Shown: positions 8,418 through 19,032, counted from the stretch's first letter. The stretch is 64,000 bases of DNA from Tritrichomonas musculus (GCA_039105265.1 JAPFFF010000026.1:310001-374000); one strand, 5' to 3'. Notes: generated by a model from the letters alone, not told the origin. Numbers and translations are program-made.

Positions 8418-11400
8418 TTAGTATGAAAAAAAATTAGAAAGTATAATAAAATGTTTAAAAAAAATTTTTTTATTTAAATTATTTTTTAATGATTCATGCC
8501 AGTAAGTCCTTAATTTCACGAGATTTGGCATAATCCAAAGGTGATTTTCATTAAAAAGAAAAAAATTAAAATCATTATTAAAAAAAGTAGAAAAAATTTT
8601 ATCTAATTTAAATTTATCGATGTTTGGAATTTCAAGAATCTTTTTCACCAACATCACTGTTCCATGTTTAGCAGCGCAATGCAAGCAAGTAATTTGATAA
8701 AAAAAAAAAAAAAGTAAAATATTTTTCGAGTAAGTTGCATTAATATCAATTTCATTTTTCCTTTTGAAGAAAAGATTTATAATTTCATCAACATTGCATT
8801 CAACGGCGTAGCAAAAAGGTGTAATATTATGTGAATTTAAATAATCATGAGTATTGCAGCTTCCAGTGTTTGCTCTTAGATTTATATCAATAGTTGGAAT
8901 GTCTAATAAAAATCTAACCATTTTAGTCGAATTGCAATCAATTGCATCAAGCAAACTTGAACGATTATTTGTTGGGTCAACATAATTAACGTCAATTCGA
9001 TCAGCAAACTTTCTATAGAACTGACAAGTGAGATCATAACGATCATCTCGGATACAAATCATATTAAAAATCGATGATAATTGTTCATTTGTAAAATCAA
9101 GTTTGATTTTTATCATCGACTCTTTGTCATCATATAAGATGCCATTTAAAAAGAACTCAAAAACTTCTTTTGTATAAGGATACAACATACTTTTCATTGA
9201 TTTTATAATGTCATCAATTGTGTACTCAAAATTATCAATTGACAACAACTTTTTTAATCTTTCTACATCTGAAGTTATGCAAAGAAGATTGTCATTTGTT
9301 TCACTTTGTCGAATGTTGATGTCAATTTTGTCGCTCAACATGAAGACTTCAAAACAGCCAAGATAAAGCAAAGGTGGTTTATGTCTATAATCTTTTTTTG
9401 AAGTGTTTTCTTTGTTCAAATAAGGTTCAATTTCAGGCAAATTCAAAATATATTTATTGATTTCATTAATTTCTGTATTAATATTGTACAAAACATTAGA
9501 TAAGAAAACATCTTCATAGAAGTTGCTTTCAGGATTCTTTTCTATAAAGAGTTGAATGAATTTTTTCAAATCTTCAACTTTTTCGATTCTATAAAAATAA
9601 TCGAAGAATGATTCTTCATCATATTTCATTTCGGCTGTAAATGGAGAAACGTCTGATGATATTAAAAAGATAACAGTATCAATTTTCCCACTCTCAATCA
9701 GAGAACTTATGGTATAACTTCTGTATTGTATTTTTTTGAGTGATTTTGGATCAGATTTTTTAATGATTTTTGTAATTAAATCAATACTTGCATAAGGAAT
9801 TAATGAGTAAAATAAATCATTATCGATAGAAATTTGTTCTTCACTATTAGATAAAAATTCGTTGTAACTTTTTGAGAAGTCATCATATAAATCATATTTA
9901 AGAATAAGTGGAAGAAGAATAATTTTCTCATCTTCGGATTCAGCATACTCAAAAAGAATTTTAGCTTTTTCTTTGACCATTTCAATGTCATCAATGTAGC
10001 CATTCTCAATTGAATTGGTGACTACAGTAGAAAAAAATGCCTGAACAAACGTAACTTTAGGATGTTCAATAAGATAAGAGCCGAAATCTAGAACCGTTTT
10101 TGATGACACATTATTCACAGGGAATTTGTCAATTCTGAGAAGTTTATTATTTTCTAACAAGGTGTCAAGAAGATTTTTATCATAATTGATTAACAAAGCA
10201 CTCAAGAAATCAATGCCCATAATATAATCAGATCTACAAGTTGTCAGATCCACATTAGTTCTGTTCATACAATTTTTAAGGACTGGAATATTGTAGGAAA
10301 GAATAAGATCGATAATAACTTCAAAGAAATCATATTCAAAAGGTGACTCTTCATATTTTATTTCTTCTTCCTCTTTTGATTTTGTTTCTTCTTTTTCATT
10401 TTCTTCATGAAAAGAATCAAATGATTTCAAGAAGCTATAATCATATTTCACTCTAACTAAATAATAATAAGCATAAAAGTTGGAATATTGAAGAGCATAT
10501 CCAATTATATCGAAATCTGAATAATAGGTCAGTATTCTTTCTTCTTCAATCAGCCATCGTAAAATGTCGAAATGATTCATACGAATTGCAATTTGAATAG
10601 GATTATCAAATCTAAATTTTTGTTCAAAAGAAACGTCATTCTGCTTACAAATTCGAATAATCTCAGAATTTCCGCCATAAATTGCCATTTTGCACATCTC
10701 ATTCTGACGAATTGTTGCCTTGTTCAAAATCAAGTACTTAAAAATTTTCACAGAGCCGAAAAACGCGGCAATTTCAATCAAACTGTAACTGTCATTTGCG
10801 AAAACAGTACGTGACTCATAATAGCATTCTTCGATAGTTTTATCAACGTTGGTTTCACTATCAAATGCCATGTATTTCTGGAATGATTCAATGTCATCTT
10901 TTTCAATGATCTGAAAAAGTGGATTTTGATTCCGGCCATTTAAAACATACTTGCGATGTAGTGCGAAATTGTCCTTTGAAATCTCATCGTAATGCTTAAA
11001 CACATAATAAGTACTATCGTAGTGAATGTTTCCATGTTCATAATCAAAGAATTGGTAAGTATAACTCTGCATTCCATTGTGTACGCACAAAGATTCAATG
11101 TCGTCATATTTGATGATTCCGTTCTCAATAAAATAACGGAACAAAAAGTTGACAATGTTGAGTGATGGATCTGTGTTATAGCTAAGAAATGAACAATTTC
11201 GGAAATTTCGAACTATCGTCTTGATAAATTCATGATGATAGTTCGGTTCAACCGTCATGATGAAGTGAAAATATAAAGATGAATTTCTCAATCGTGATGA
11301 AATGCAACGATACAAAATTTGGCCGAATGTTTGGGCCGTTAAAGATTCAATGAACCTCAATGAAGCTTTTTGAGTGTCTTCAATGTTGTCTTCTGTCAAA

Positions 11401-11855
11401 TTGACAAGGTATAGCTGGCATAAAAATTCTTCGTCAATGATCGGATGTCGTCCAAGGGTAAATTCGTTCAATTCATCAAGATATGAGGAGTATCTGTCAA
11501 TGGATGATTGTAGTTTTGGAATTTGAAGTTGGCGTGCGATTTCAAAAAGAATTGGGAGATTGTCTTTGGTATATTTAATATTTTCATTATCTATTAATGA
11601 TGAAAGTAAGGTAACAAATTGGTCTTTGTAACTGTATTTTTCATCTTGTAATATTATATTTAGATCGGAAGAACTTACTTCCCCAGAATTTTTGATATTA
11701 TTAGATATAATTTGGGATAATAAACATCCATTGCTTTTATCAGTTAAAAACTCAATTTTCTCTCCTTTAGATTGCTCTTGAGATTTTTTAAAATTAAGAA
11801 CAACTTTTAAATCTTTTTTGTTGCTTGTATCTTTTGAGATTGTTATGCAAAACAT
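8418..11855 (-). CDS. Large ankyrin/DUF3447 protein with BTB-like N-terminus
   Basis: 1145 residues as an open frame. The N-terminus (DLNIILQDEKYSYKDQFVTLL through QLQIPKLQSSIDRY) resembles the BTB-like leader of trichomonad ankyrin proteins. DUF3447 follows near residues 360-440 (SLIEIAAFFGSVKIFKYLI), an acidic insert near 490, and ankyrin units near the C-terminus. Two AT-rich spacers interrupt the last repeats: about 8690-8735 and about 8548-8601. After the second, a different frame encodes the expected terminal half-repeat KSPLDYAKSREIKDLLA ending at 8494, whereas the open frame reads nonsense to 8418. If the spacer is removed from RNA the true end is 8494; if not, the gene has a recent frame break. 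Divergent from 11984 with a short shared promoter. Confidence 0.75.
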   Translation of the reverse strand: MFCITISKDTSNKKDLKVVLNFKKSQEQSKGEKIEFLTDKSNGCLLSQIISNNIKNSGEVSSSDLNIILQDEKYSYKDQFVTLLSSLIDNENIKYTKDNLPILFEIARQLQIPKLQSSIDRYSSYLDELNEFTLGRHPIIDEEFLCQLYLVNLTEDNIEDTQKASLRFIESLTAQTFGQILYRCISSRLRNSSLYFHFIMTVEPNYHHEFIKTIVRNFRNCSFLSYNTDPSLNIVNFLFRYFIENGIIKYDDIESLCVHNGMQSYTYQFFDYEHGNIHYDSTYYVFKHYDEISKDNFALHRKYVLNGRNQNPLFQIIEKDDIESFQKYMAFDSETNVDKTIEECYYESRTVFANDSYSLIEIAAFFGSVKIFKYLILNKATIRQNEMCKMAIYGGNSEIIRICKQNDVSFEQKFRFDNPIQIAIRMNHFDILRWLIEEERILTYYSDFDIIGYALQYSNFYAYYYLVRVKYDYSFLKSFDSFHEENEKEETKSKEEEEIKYEESPFEYDFFEVIIDLILSYNIPVLKNCMNRTNVDLTTCRSDYIMGIDFLSALLINYDKNLLDTLLENNKLLRIDKFPVNNVSSKTVLDFGSYLIEHPKVTFVQAFFSTVVTNSIENGYIDDIEMVKEKAKILFEYAESEDEKIILLPLILKYDLYDDFSKSYNEFLSNSEEQISIDNDLFYSLIPYASIDLITKIIKKSDPKSLKKIQYRSYTISSLIESGKIDTVIFLISSDVSPFTAEMKYDEESFFDYFYRIEKVEDLKKFIQLFIEKNPESNFYEDVFLSNVLYNINTEINEINKYILNLPEIEPYLNKENTSKKDYRHKPPLLYLGCFEVFMLSDKIDINIRQSETNDNLLCITSDVERLKKLLSIDNFEYTIDDIIKSMKSMLYPYTKEVFEFFLNGILYDDKESMIKIKLDFTNEQLSSIFNMICIRDDRYDLTCQFYRKFADRIDVNYVDPTNNRSSLLDAIDCNSTKMVRFLLDIPTIDINLRANTGSCNTHDYLNSHNITPFCYAVECNVDEIINLFFKRKNEIDINATYSKNILLFFFFYQITCLHCAAKHGTVMLVKKILEIPNIDKFKLDKIFSTFFNNDFNFFLFNENHLWIMPNLVKLRTYWHESLKNNLNKKIFFKHFIILSNFFSY
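8548..8735 (-). other. Ankyrin module with two short intron-like spacers
   Basis: Between INAT and TCLHCAA, and between KFKLD and KSPLDYAK, lie AT-rich spacers of about 45 and 54 bp. On the coding strand both contain ATTTTAC or TTTTTCTAC followed by a T-run, as in the long spacers of the ankyrin array at 30.8 kb. Neither contains a GT dinucleotide, so they are not GT-AG introns. The change of frame across the second one shows the sequence is not simply coding as it stands. Confidence 0.5.
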
Positions 11856-11983
11856 TATTTTATTTAAAAATCTTTGAAATTTATTTTATGCTTTGAAAAA
11901 GTTTATGTCAATAAAGAAGATATTTGAATACTAAATTGATTTATTTAACGTCTTTGAAACTTTTTCATAATAAAATTTTATTC

Positions 11984-13369
11984 ATGGATGATTTTTTAAA
12001 TGAACTTGTTGGCTCATCAAATAAAAAAAGCAAAAAGACTTCACCTAAAATAGACTCAAATAATCGTAAACGCAGGCCACCTCCGTCAAATAGAAATATC
12101 TTACAATTTTTAGATGATTTATCAATTAACGACGAAAATAATGAAAATCAAGACAACAATTCGGAGAAAGACGATATTTATAAATTTGACTTTGATTTAA
12201 ATAAATCAGATGCATCAGAAGGTGATAAAACAGAAATAAAATTTAATAATGATATATTCAATTCCATTAAAAAAAACAATAGAATCAGTTCATTTGAATC
12301 CAGCATAGTTTCGTACCTTGATTTTTCTTTAAACAATTTAAGCTCTAGCTTTATATCTACAATTAGTGATTTATCAGAAGAAACGTTCAATGGTTTATTA
12401 ACAGAAAGAGTAACAAACTTTTTAAATGACATAAACCAAGAAATAAATGATATTTTTCAATCACCAGAATTTCGTACTGATGATTTTCCACGTTTTCAAA
12501 CGGAAGAAATCACCGATAATTTCACCTCACTTTTTTCAGAGATAAATTACCTCACTTCATTTAAAAACGATCAAAATCAAATTGAATTAAACAATCCAGA
12601 TATGAATTCGTCAACAATACTTGAATTTCTTGGTGAAATTGAGACGAAAAAAGTCGAAATGACTCGATTTTCAGATGATTTTTTAAGCAATTTTAAAATT
12701 GAAAGAAACCAACTTTTTTTATCTGAAAATTCATTTTCACAGAGCCAATCACCTAACAATATACAAACTACTTCAAATGCTAATAATAACGAACCTGGTG
12801 CCGATTTCATTAACCAGCTCCACCTTGAGATGGAGATGAAAGAAATGACCAATGAAATTGAGAAGAATTTTCTTGAAGAAAAATTGAAGAAAATTGAGCA
12901 AAAGAAGCTTTTGATAGAAGAAAAGAAATTGACTAGATTGAAAGAAGAAGAGAGAAAAGGTCAAATTATTCAAGAAATTATTGATTCTAAACAGTTGCTT
13001 TTGAATGATATTAAGAACTATTCAAATTTGAAAGATGGCATTGAAAAAGATGGAAATCATTCAAAATTTCAATTGACTTTGAAAAAAGTGTCAGATTTCT
13101 CACAACAAATGTTTGTAGGTATCGCTCAGTGCAGAATGATGATCAACCAATTTTTCCAAAAATTTGAAAATTTAAATCAAATTAATGCGTCTTTTTCTAA
13201 CCAACAGCAGATGCAATTTCAGATTGAATTGGAAAACATCAATGCACAGAATGGATTCTCTTTGTCTTTTAATGAAAAGCCAGACTTTATTCAGCAAACT
13301 AGAGAAAAATTGAAAGAACTTCAAGATAAACGAATTGAAGCGAAAAAATCAATTGAAAATGCTTCATAA
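11984..13369 (+). CDS. Coiled-coil protein, unrecognised
   Basis: 461 residues from the ATG at 11984 (MDDFLNEL); upstream codons in frame offer no ATG. Residues 1-60 are basic, with a KRRPPPS patch that could be a nuclear or docking signal. A long acidic, Ser/Asn-rich region follows. Residues about 275-350 form a strong charged coiled coil (KKIEQKKLLIEEKKLTRLKE), and another helical part ends the protein. No catalytic domain is visible, so a structural or scaffolding role is likely. A TCATAA initiator-like site lies at 11965-11970. It is divergent from the ankyrin gene at 11855. Confidence 0.65.
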   Translation: MDDFLNELVGSSNKKSKKTSPKIDSNNRKRRPPPSNRNILQFLDDLSINDENNENQDNNSEKDDIYKFDFDLNKSDASEGDKTEIKFNNDIFNSIKKNNRISSFESSIVSYLDFSLNNLSSSFISTISDLSEETFNGLLTERVTNFLNDINQEINDIFQSPEFRTDDFPRFQTEEITDNFTSLFSEINYLTSFKNDQNQIELNNPDMNSSTILEFLGEIETKKVEMTRFSDDFLSNFKIERNQLFLSENSFSQSQSPNNIQTTSNANNNEPGADFINQLHLEMEMKEMTNEIEKNFLEEKLKKIEQKKLLIEEKKLTRLKEEERKGQIIQEIIDSKQLLLNDIKNYSNLKDGIEKDGNHSKFQLTLKKVSDFSQQMFVGIAQCRMMINQFFQKFENLNQINASFSNQQQMQFQIELENINAQNGFSLSFNEKPDFIQQTREKLKELQDKRIEAKKSIENAS

Positions 13370-13623
13370 TGAATAAATTGTTTGAAATAGTGTTTTAATT
13401 TAATAAACATATACTTATATTTTTTTGCTTATCTGATCGTTGCACGAATTTTATAAACTTTTCTTCCGATAAGTAGCGCATAATCTTTTTATATGAAAAA
13501 TGGAAATGAAAATACTTTTTTCAAATGAGATTTTATTATTTAAAATAAATATTAACTTACAAATTGTTAATATCTACAAAAGGAACACGATTTTGGCGGT
13601 TATTGAAAATCGACATTTTGATT
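13370..13623. other. AT-rich spacer, no gene seen
   Basis: The stretch behind the coiled-coil gene contains only AT-rich sequence with a TAATGAATAAA tail right after the stop, suitable for polyadenylation. A short open frame starting at 13500 is antisense to the glycine-rich pseudogene and looks accidental. Confidence 0.45.
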
Positions 13624-14220
13624 TCATATTAAAATACTATGTACTATACTATGTTTTGAAGCAAATATTATTCTTCCTTCAATTTGAGTTGTTAAAGGAG
13701 AATCTGTTAAAAGTGTGCAATCATCATATTCGGAATTTGTCGAACAATCAAATTTGAGTTCGTTGTAAAAACCTCCTCGGAAATCTCGATGTGTTGGAAA
13801 TCGTCCAGAACCACCTGAAGCAAAATTGATGCGGTTTTCTATTTTGTTTTCATAGATTCGAATATCTGTAGAATCATCTCCACCACCAGAACTATATTTC
13901 TTGCGATTTAAGCAATTTACTCTGTATCCACTGTCATTATAACAGCCAATTGTTTGTTGAGATGCGCCTCCAATATTAATTTTAAATAGTGTTTCATTTT
14001 CTGTTAAATTTAAATAACCTTGGATATGAATACTTAATCCACCGTCGCTTGTTTCAATATTGTCGGTAATACCAGAGCTTCCTTGAGCACCTGAACATTC
14101 AAATAATAATAACCTGATTTTAATTGAAGTATGTAGGGTTGTTTACGAAAAAGAAAATTATGATATTTGTTTTTGATTTTGGCTTAGAGATGTAGCCAAA
14201 AAAATCAAGAAAACGAACAT
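13624..14220 (-). pseudogene. Broken glycine-rich (ALK/LTK-type) surface protein gene
   Basis: Starts with an ATG at 14220 and a signal peptide (MFVFLIFLATSLSQNQKQIS), then a stop. Downstream frames give a segment typical of the Gly_rich domain of trichomonad receptor-like proteins: YILQLKSGYYY, then after a one-base slip in a TTA run LLLFECSGAQGSSG, and later KINIGGASQQTIGCYNDSG and SSGGGDDSTDIRIY. The C-terminal part, normally cysteine-rich repeats, a membrane span and sometimes a kinase, is missing; the frame ends at 13624. At least one stop and one frameshift make it a pseudogene. The extracellular assignment comes from the signal peptide and the family. Confidence 0.6.
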
Positions 14221-14709
14221 ATAATTTCAATTTTTTTTTCAATAGAAAAAGTTGTTTCACTTTTGTATGCATTTTCAATATTTGAAACAAAGTATCAAAT
14301 TATTTATAACATTTAAAAAATTATTCATATCTTTTTTTTTAAAGTTATCATTAAATAATTTCATGAAGTATATTTTTATTATTATTATATATTGTTTAAT
14401 AAAAATAAAATGTTTTGTATTTAAGAAGATATAAGTCATATTTAAAATAAATAGATATTTATTCAAAAAAATCTAATCTCAAATTTTTTAATTTTTTTCG
14501 ATTATTTTATAATAAAATTTTTAAAGAATTTAATATTTTTTTAAATTTATTTTATAAAAGAACATAATATATGATGCTATTATAAAATTATTAAATAGTA
14601 ATAAAATTTATGAAAAGGTATAAAAAGAATTTTATCAATAGCCAACCTCAATTGAAATTTTTTCAATCGAAATCATTCAAAAAATAAAATTTTTTATCAT
14701 TTCGTATTA
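14221..14709. other. AT-rich promoter region of the Sel1 kinase
   Basis: About 490 bases of extreme AT content with no coding frame. The last 15 bases before the kinase ATG contain a TCATTTCG initiator at 14697-14704. Confidence 0.5.
14697..14704 (+). promoter_or_regulatory. Initiator TCATTTCG
   Basis: TCATTTCG starts 13 bases before the ATG at 14710 and fits the TCA-Y-W initiator. Its closeness implies a very short 5' UTR, as is usual in trichomonads. Confidence 0.5.
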
Positions 14710-16572
14710 ATGAACTACCAAGGCGCATTTTTCAATACAAATGACTACGAACTTACAAAAGAATGTCTTGGGCATGGAGCATTTGGTACAGTTTATGTAG
14801 CAAAAAGCAAAAAAGATGATACAAACTATGCAATAAAAATTATTAAAACTGAAGGTGGATTTAACGGTGACCAACAAATGCAACTTATGAGAGAATCAAT
14901 GATTCTTCGCGAACTTCACCATCCATCAATTGTTCAATTTATCGGAATTAATTTCCAATCGTTTAACGATCCTAACAAACTTGAACCATCAATTATCACT
15001 GAATACTTACCCAATGGTTCTCTAAAAGATATTCTCGATAAAGAGAAACGATCTCTTGCAGTATCCGACTGGACTCCAACTAAAAAATATATTTCATTAC
15101 TCGGCATAGCCAATGCGATGAAATATCTTCATCAAAAAAAGATTATACATCGCGACCTGAAACCTCAAAACATATTAATGGATTGCAACTTCTATCCACG
15201 AGTATGTGATTTTGGTTTATCACGTTGTCTTCCAGATTCATACTCGAAATCGATGGACAATGCAATGACAAGCGACATTGGTACACCTCTTTACATGTCC
15301 CCAGAATTATTACGCGGAGAAGCAGAATATGATTCAAGTGTTGATGTTTATGCATTTGGCATCCTAGCCTATGAAATTGTCACAGGGAAAGAACCATATT
15401 ATGAACTAGGTCCCAAAGTTAGCCGATTTGTTTTAGCTAACAAAGTCATGTCAGGCTATCGTCCTATTTTTTCAAATGAGACCACAGAAAAGATGATCGG
15501 TCTCATCACAAAATGTTGGAGTGATAATGTTACAGAACGACCGTCATTTGATGAGATCTACAACTTATTATCTAATGACTTCACATATTTCGATGAATCG
15601 ATTGACCATGACGAAGTCAACGAATACATTGATAACAGCTTTAGCGATTGTGTTAAAAACTGTTCATATGATGCTGATGATTACTTTTTCAGAGCTCTTT
15701 CACTTCTTCATTCGAGAGACAAAGAAAAGAATCTTAAAGAAGCTGTCTCAATCTTATATAAAGCCTCAGAAAGAGGAAGTAGTTTATCATCATTTCTCCT
15801 TGGCTTAATGCACAACGATGGTGAGATAGACAACAACTTTGAAAAAGCTGAGTTTTACCTCAGGAGAGCAACAGAGCAAGGAAACTCAAATGGCTTAAAT
15901 CAACTAGGAGTATGCTATAGCAAAGGAATTGGAGTTGATGTTGATCACTCTAAAGCATTTTCATGCTTTCAAAAGTCAGCAGAACTAGGAAACTTTAGAG
16001 CAATGTTCAATTTAGGCAATTGCTACAAATGGGGTGAAGGCGTTGAAAAAGATGATAGCAAAGCCTTTGAATTAATGCAAAACTCAGCTGAACAAGGAAA
16101 TGCAGCTGCATTGCACAATCTTGCAATATGTTATGAAAGAGGTCAAGGTGTTGAGCAGAATATTAACAAAGCAATCGAATGCTATGAGAAAGCAGGCTCA
16201 TTAGGTCATTCTGGAGCACTTCATAACCTTGGCAATATGTATGATAAAGGAAAATTTGTTGAACAGAATTATACAAAGGCAATCGAATGCTATGAAAAAG
16301 CTTGCGAACTTGGTCATTCAAGTTCTTTATGTAATCTTGGATTAATTTATAAAAGAGGCAACGGAGTTGAAACAAATTATGAAAAAGCAATCGACTGTTT
16401 TCAAAAAGCTTGCGAACTTGGCCATGCTAGAGCATATCACAATCTTGGAATTATGTATGAAAAAGGGCTAGGAGTCCAGCAAGATAAAGCCAAAGCTATT
16501 GAACTATATGAAAAATCAGTTGAATTGGGTCATCCTGATTCGCAAAAAAATATCGATAAATTGAAGGGATAA
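14710..16572 (+). CDS. TKL protein kinase fused to eight Sel1 repeats
   Basis: 620 residues. Kinase domain at about 12-285 with P-loop GHGAFGTVY, lysine in YAIKII, HRDLKPQN, DFGLSR and GTPLYMSPE, so all catalytic residues are present. From about 327 eight Sel1-like repeats of 36 residues run to the end (for example ALHNLGNMYDKGKFVEQNYTK). Sel1 solenoids bind partner proteins, so they probably target the kinase. Compare the pseudokinase-Sel1 protein at 39420-43079. The start is fixed by the ATG directly after the initiator. The stop TAA continues as TAAAATAAA, a good polyadenylation context. Confidence 0.88.
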   Translation: MNYQGAFFNTNDYELTKECLGHGAFGTVYVAKSKKDDTNYAIKIIKTEGGFNGDQQMQLMRESMILRELHHPSIVQFIGINFQSFNDPNKLEPSIITEYLPNGSLKDILDKEKRSLAVSDWTPTKKYISLLGIANAMKYLHQKKIIHRDLKPQNILMDCNFYPRVCDFGLSRCLPDSYSKSMDNAMTSDIGTPLYMSPELLRGEAEYDSSVDVYAFGILAYEIVTGKEPYYELGPKVSRFVLANKVMSGYRPIFSNETTEKMIGLITKCWSDNVTERPSFDEIYNLLSNDFTYFDESIDHDEVNEYIDNSFSDCVKNCSYDADDYFFRALSLLHSRDKEKNLKEAVSILYKASERGSSLSSFLLGLMHNDGEIDNNFEKAEFYLRRATEQGNSNGLNQLGVCYSKGIGVDVDHSKAFSCFQKSAELGNFRAMFNLGNCYKWGEGVEKDDSKAFELMQNSAEQGNAAALHNLAICYERGQGVEQNINKAIECYEKAGSLGHSGALHNLGNMYDKGKFVEQNYTKAIECYEKACELGHSSSLCNLGLIYKRGNGVETNYEKAIDCFQKACELGHARAYHNLGIMYEKGLGVQQDKAKAIELYEKSVELGHPDSQKNIDKLKG

Positions 16573-16954
16573 AATAAATAAAGATTGATTTCCAAAAACA
16601 GGGTGTCTAACTAAATACGTTATTTTAATTTTTTTTTTTTTTTTCATATAGTATATTTAATTTTTTTTTGTTTATTTTGATTTTTTTTCGGTCAAAAAGT
16701 TTCCACAATTTGATAGAGTGAAAAATAATCATGAACTTTTTCTTGGAGTAAAAAATAAAACATAACTTTTTCTTAAAGATAAAAAATAAAATAACTTTTT
16801 GATGCAAAATGTTTATGACAAGAGAAACCAAATTGACCCTCAATTATTTTTCTATTTCTTTTAATCGTTTGTTTTTATAGAATACTTGCTTAAAATAGAA
16901 CAATGTTCTTGAAAGAAAAAAGTATTATTATGCCATTATTATCTAAAGCATAGA

Positions 16955-16981
16955 CACTTTTTGAGCGAAGCTCAAAAAGTG
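16955..16981. repeat. Perfect hairpin CTTTTTGAGC/GCTCAAAAAG, copy 1
   Basis: Arms CACTTTTTGAGC and GCTCAAAAAGTG (12 bp) separated by GAA. The core is shared with the hairpin at 17107. Confidence 0.8.
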
Positions 16982-17106
16982 GCGTTTCTTGCAATTTCCT
17001 CAAATCAGATATTCAAACATCAAAACCAGCTATAACCAAGTTATTACATAAATCAACTTTCATGAAGAAAACAAATGAAACATTAAACCTAATAGATCTC
17101 AAGAAT

Positions 17107-17139
17107 GACAACTTTTTGAGCAAAGCTCAAAAAGTTGTC
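17107..17139. repeat. Perfect hairpin CTTTTTGAGC/GCTCAAAAAG, copy 2
   Basis: Arms GACAACTTTTTGAGC and GCTCAAAAAGTTGTC (15 bp) separated by AAA. The core equals copy 1, but the outer arm bases differ and yet still pair, which suggests the pairing itself is kept. Confidence 0.8.
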
Positions 17140-17919
17140 TTTAAATGATATTAATTATTAATTGAATTTCAAAATACAAAAAGCATTTATGTATGTTCAA
17201 TGATTATTATTTATTAAATGATTTATGATTATATCGCGCGTCAGTTTTCTTGTTTTTTTTTTTTTTTATTATTATTATTATTCTTTTTCTATCCAAATAT
17301 CATCGTTTTGAATTCAAAAAAAAAAAATTGCTTATATGCAAAAGTTATTCTATTCGGTGATTTCAATATAAAATGATCGTTTTAAAAATATAATTTTTTG
17401 AAAATAAATTGAATACAAAATAATCGTGTTTTGATCGTTATGAGTATTGAATAAAATGTTATATAGAGATGATAGAGTAATAAAAAAAAAAAGTTTTATT
17501 TTTAAAACCTTCTCTCCAGTTTTTTTATATTTTCAAAATCACAATTTTTTTAGTGATTTCAAATTATATCTTTTTCAAAATTATTTTAAGTTTTGTTCAA
17601 TTTCTGTAAAATATGTCTCAAAAGTCAATTCGAATTTGACCTAAATTTCGATCAATTGAGAACAGTTCATGATGATAAGCATAAAAACCATTTCGATAGA
17701 TTAATCTCCGGCAGTGAAATGATATAATGAAAAAGGAAATGTATTTCATGATCCACCTCTAAAAACGAGTAAATCATTAAATCATCATGATTCAATTAAT
17801 CATTCTGTGTCTGTCAGGAGCAACAACATTTAAAAAATATTCATTAATTTCTTTTCACAATTATCAAGCCTTTGAATTAATTGCACAATCTTGCAAAAGG
17901 CTAAAATATTGGTTTAGGG

Positions 17920-18900
17920 TAAAGGAAAGAGGCTTTCTCCAACAATAGTTTCAGCAATAATTGGGGTTCCAAGAACTATCATAAGTTTTTTTAAAAACAT
18001 ATGAAAAAAAAAAAAAAAAAAAAAAAGTTGTCTCGAAGTAAAGGGTTGAAGAAAAGTCTCAGATGACATAAAGGAACAAATGTTTGATGAAGTCACAAAC
18101 AACCCTTTTTCACATCTTCGTGATCACGAAGCCCATTTACCAATAGAAAAAGAGACAATTCGAAAAGTTTTGTATCAAAATGGTTTCCAATATTACGATT
18201 TGACCCCAGTATAGTCCCTAGTCTGAGCAGTACATTACAGATAGACTGAGCTATTGTCGACATGTGCTCAGACAAGGGATAAAGACGATTATCTTTACTG
18301 ATGAAAGCACCATTGTTTTAGATATCTCAAAGAAAGGTATCTGTAAAAAACGGGGCTTTCATCCACCATTCTCATATTTTCCCAAGGACCCCCACCCCAT
18401 CCAAGTTATAATGGTGTGTGAGGCCATTGGGCCAAATGGCTTCCGCACAAACCTAATAAGGTGTTTTGACTCTCTAACAGATTATAGGTATTGTAAGCAG
18501 TTAGGTGATAATCATGTTTTTTTCAGTGTTCATAAATTGGCTATTTCATTTGGCAGTAAGATGCGGCTCCATCTCGCAGTGCTGTAGCTGATCTTATAAA
18601 AAAACACGTACCGACATGATTATTTGGCCAGATTACAGCCTAGACCTCAGCTCCATTAAATAAATATGGTCCTACATAAAGCAGAAACTAAGAGGAGTCA
18701 ATTTTCAGACAGAAGATGAACTTTTTGAAAGACTCAAACAAGTATGGCTTAACATTCCAAATTCCATAATCCACAATTTTTGGGAAAGTATATATTCACG
18801 TGCTATAGTGCGCAATAACCTGAATGGCCAAAGTTTAAATACTCATTGGAAAGAAGTACACGATTATCATAATACATACAGACTACCAATTAATGATTGA
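17920..18900 (+). mobile_element. Tc1/mariner-family transposase relic
   Basis: Scattered frames spell a mariner transposase: an N-terminal helix-turn-helix part (SPTIVSAIIGVPRTIISFF), EQMFDEVTNNPFSHLRDHEA, then the catalytic domain with first Asp in FTDEST, VIMVCEAIGPNGFRTNLIRC, second Asp in QDAAPSRSAVADLIKKH and third in WPDYSLDLSSIK, ending HDYHNTYRLPIND. At least four stops or frameshifts and an A-run slip break it. Mariners are known in trichomonads (Tvmar family). I could not identify terminal inverted repeats or TA duplications, so the outer ends are approximate. Confidence 0.75.
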
Positions 18901-19024
18901 ATTTTAAATAATAATTTATTAAGTTAACTTCTGAATTTTAATTCAAAAAAATAAATTTTCGACACTTTATCGTCTTTTTATTCAATTTTTAATTTACTTT
19001 TACGGCCAGAGTTTATTTTCTGTT

Positions 19025-19032
19025 CAAAAAAT
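19025..19032 (+). repeat. Target-site duplication CAAAAAAT, left
   Basis: CAAAAAAT borders the left inverted repeat of the MULE-like element; the identical octamer follows the right end at 20774-20781. Confidence 0.7.

Larger units (their letters stand above)
16573..17883. other. Intergenic region with two hairpins, no gene seen
   Basis: About 1.3 kb of AT-rich DNA with T-runs and ATT microsatellites. It holds the palindromes at 16955 and 17107. No convincing coding frame was found on either strand. The last part may contain the unrecognisable 5' end of the mariner relic. Confidence 0.45.

Noticed and set aside
13500-13757. 85-codon plus-strand frame
   Set aside because: Antisense to the glycine-rich pseudogene and without any domain or initiator.
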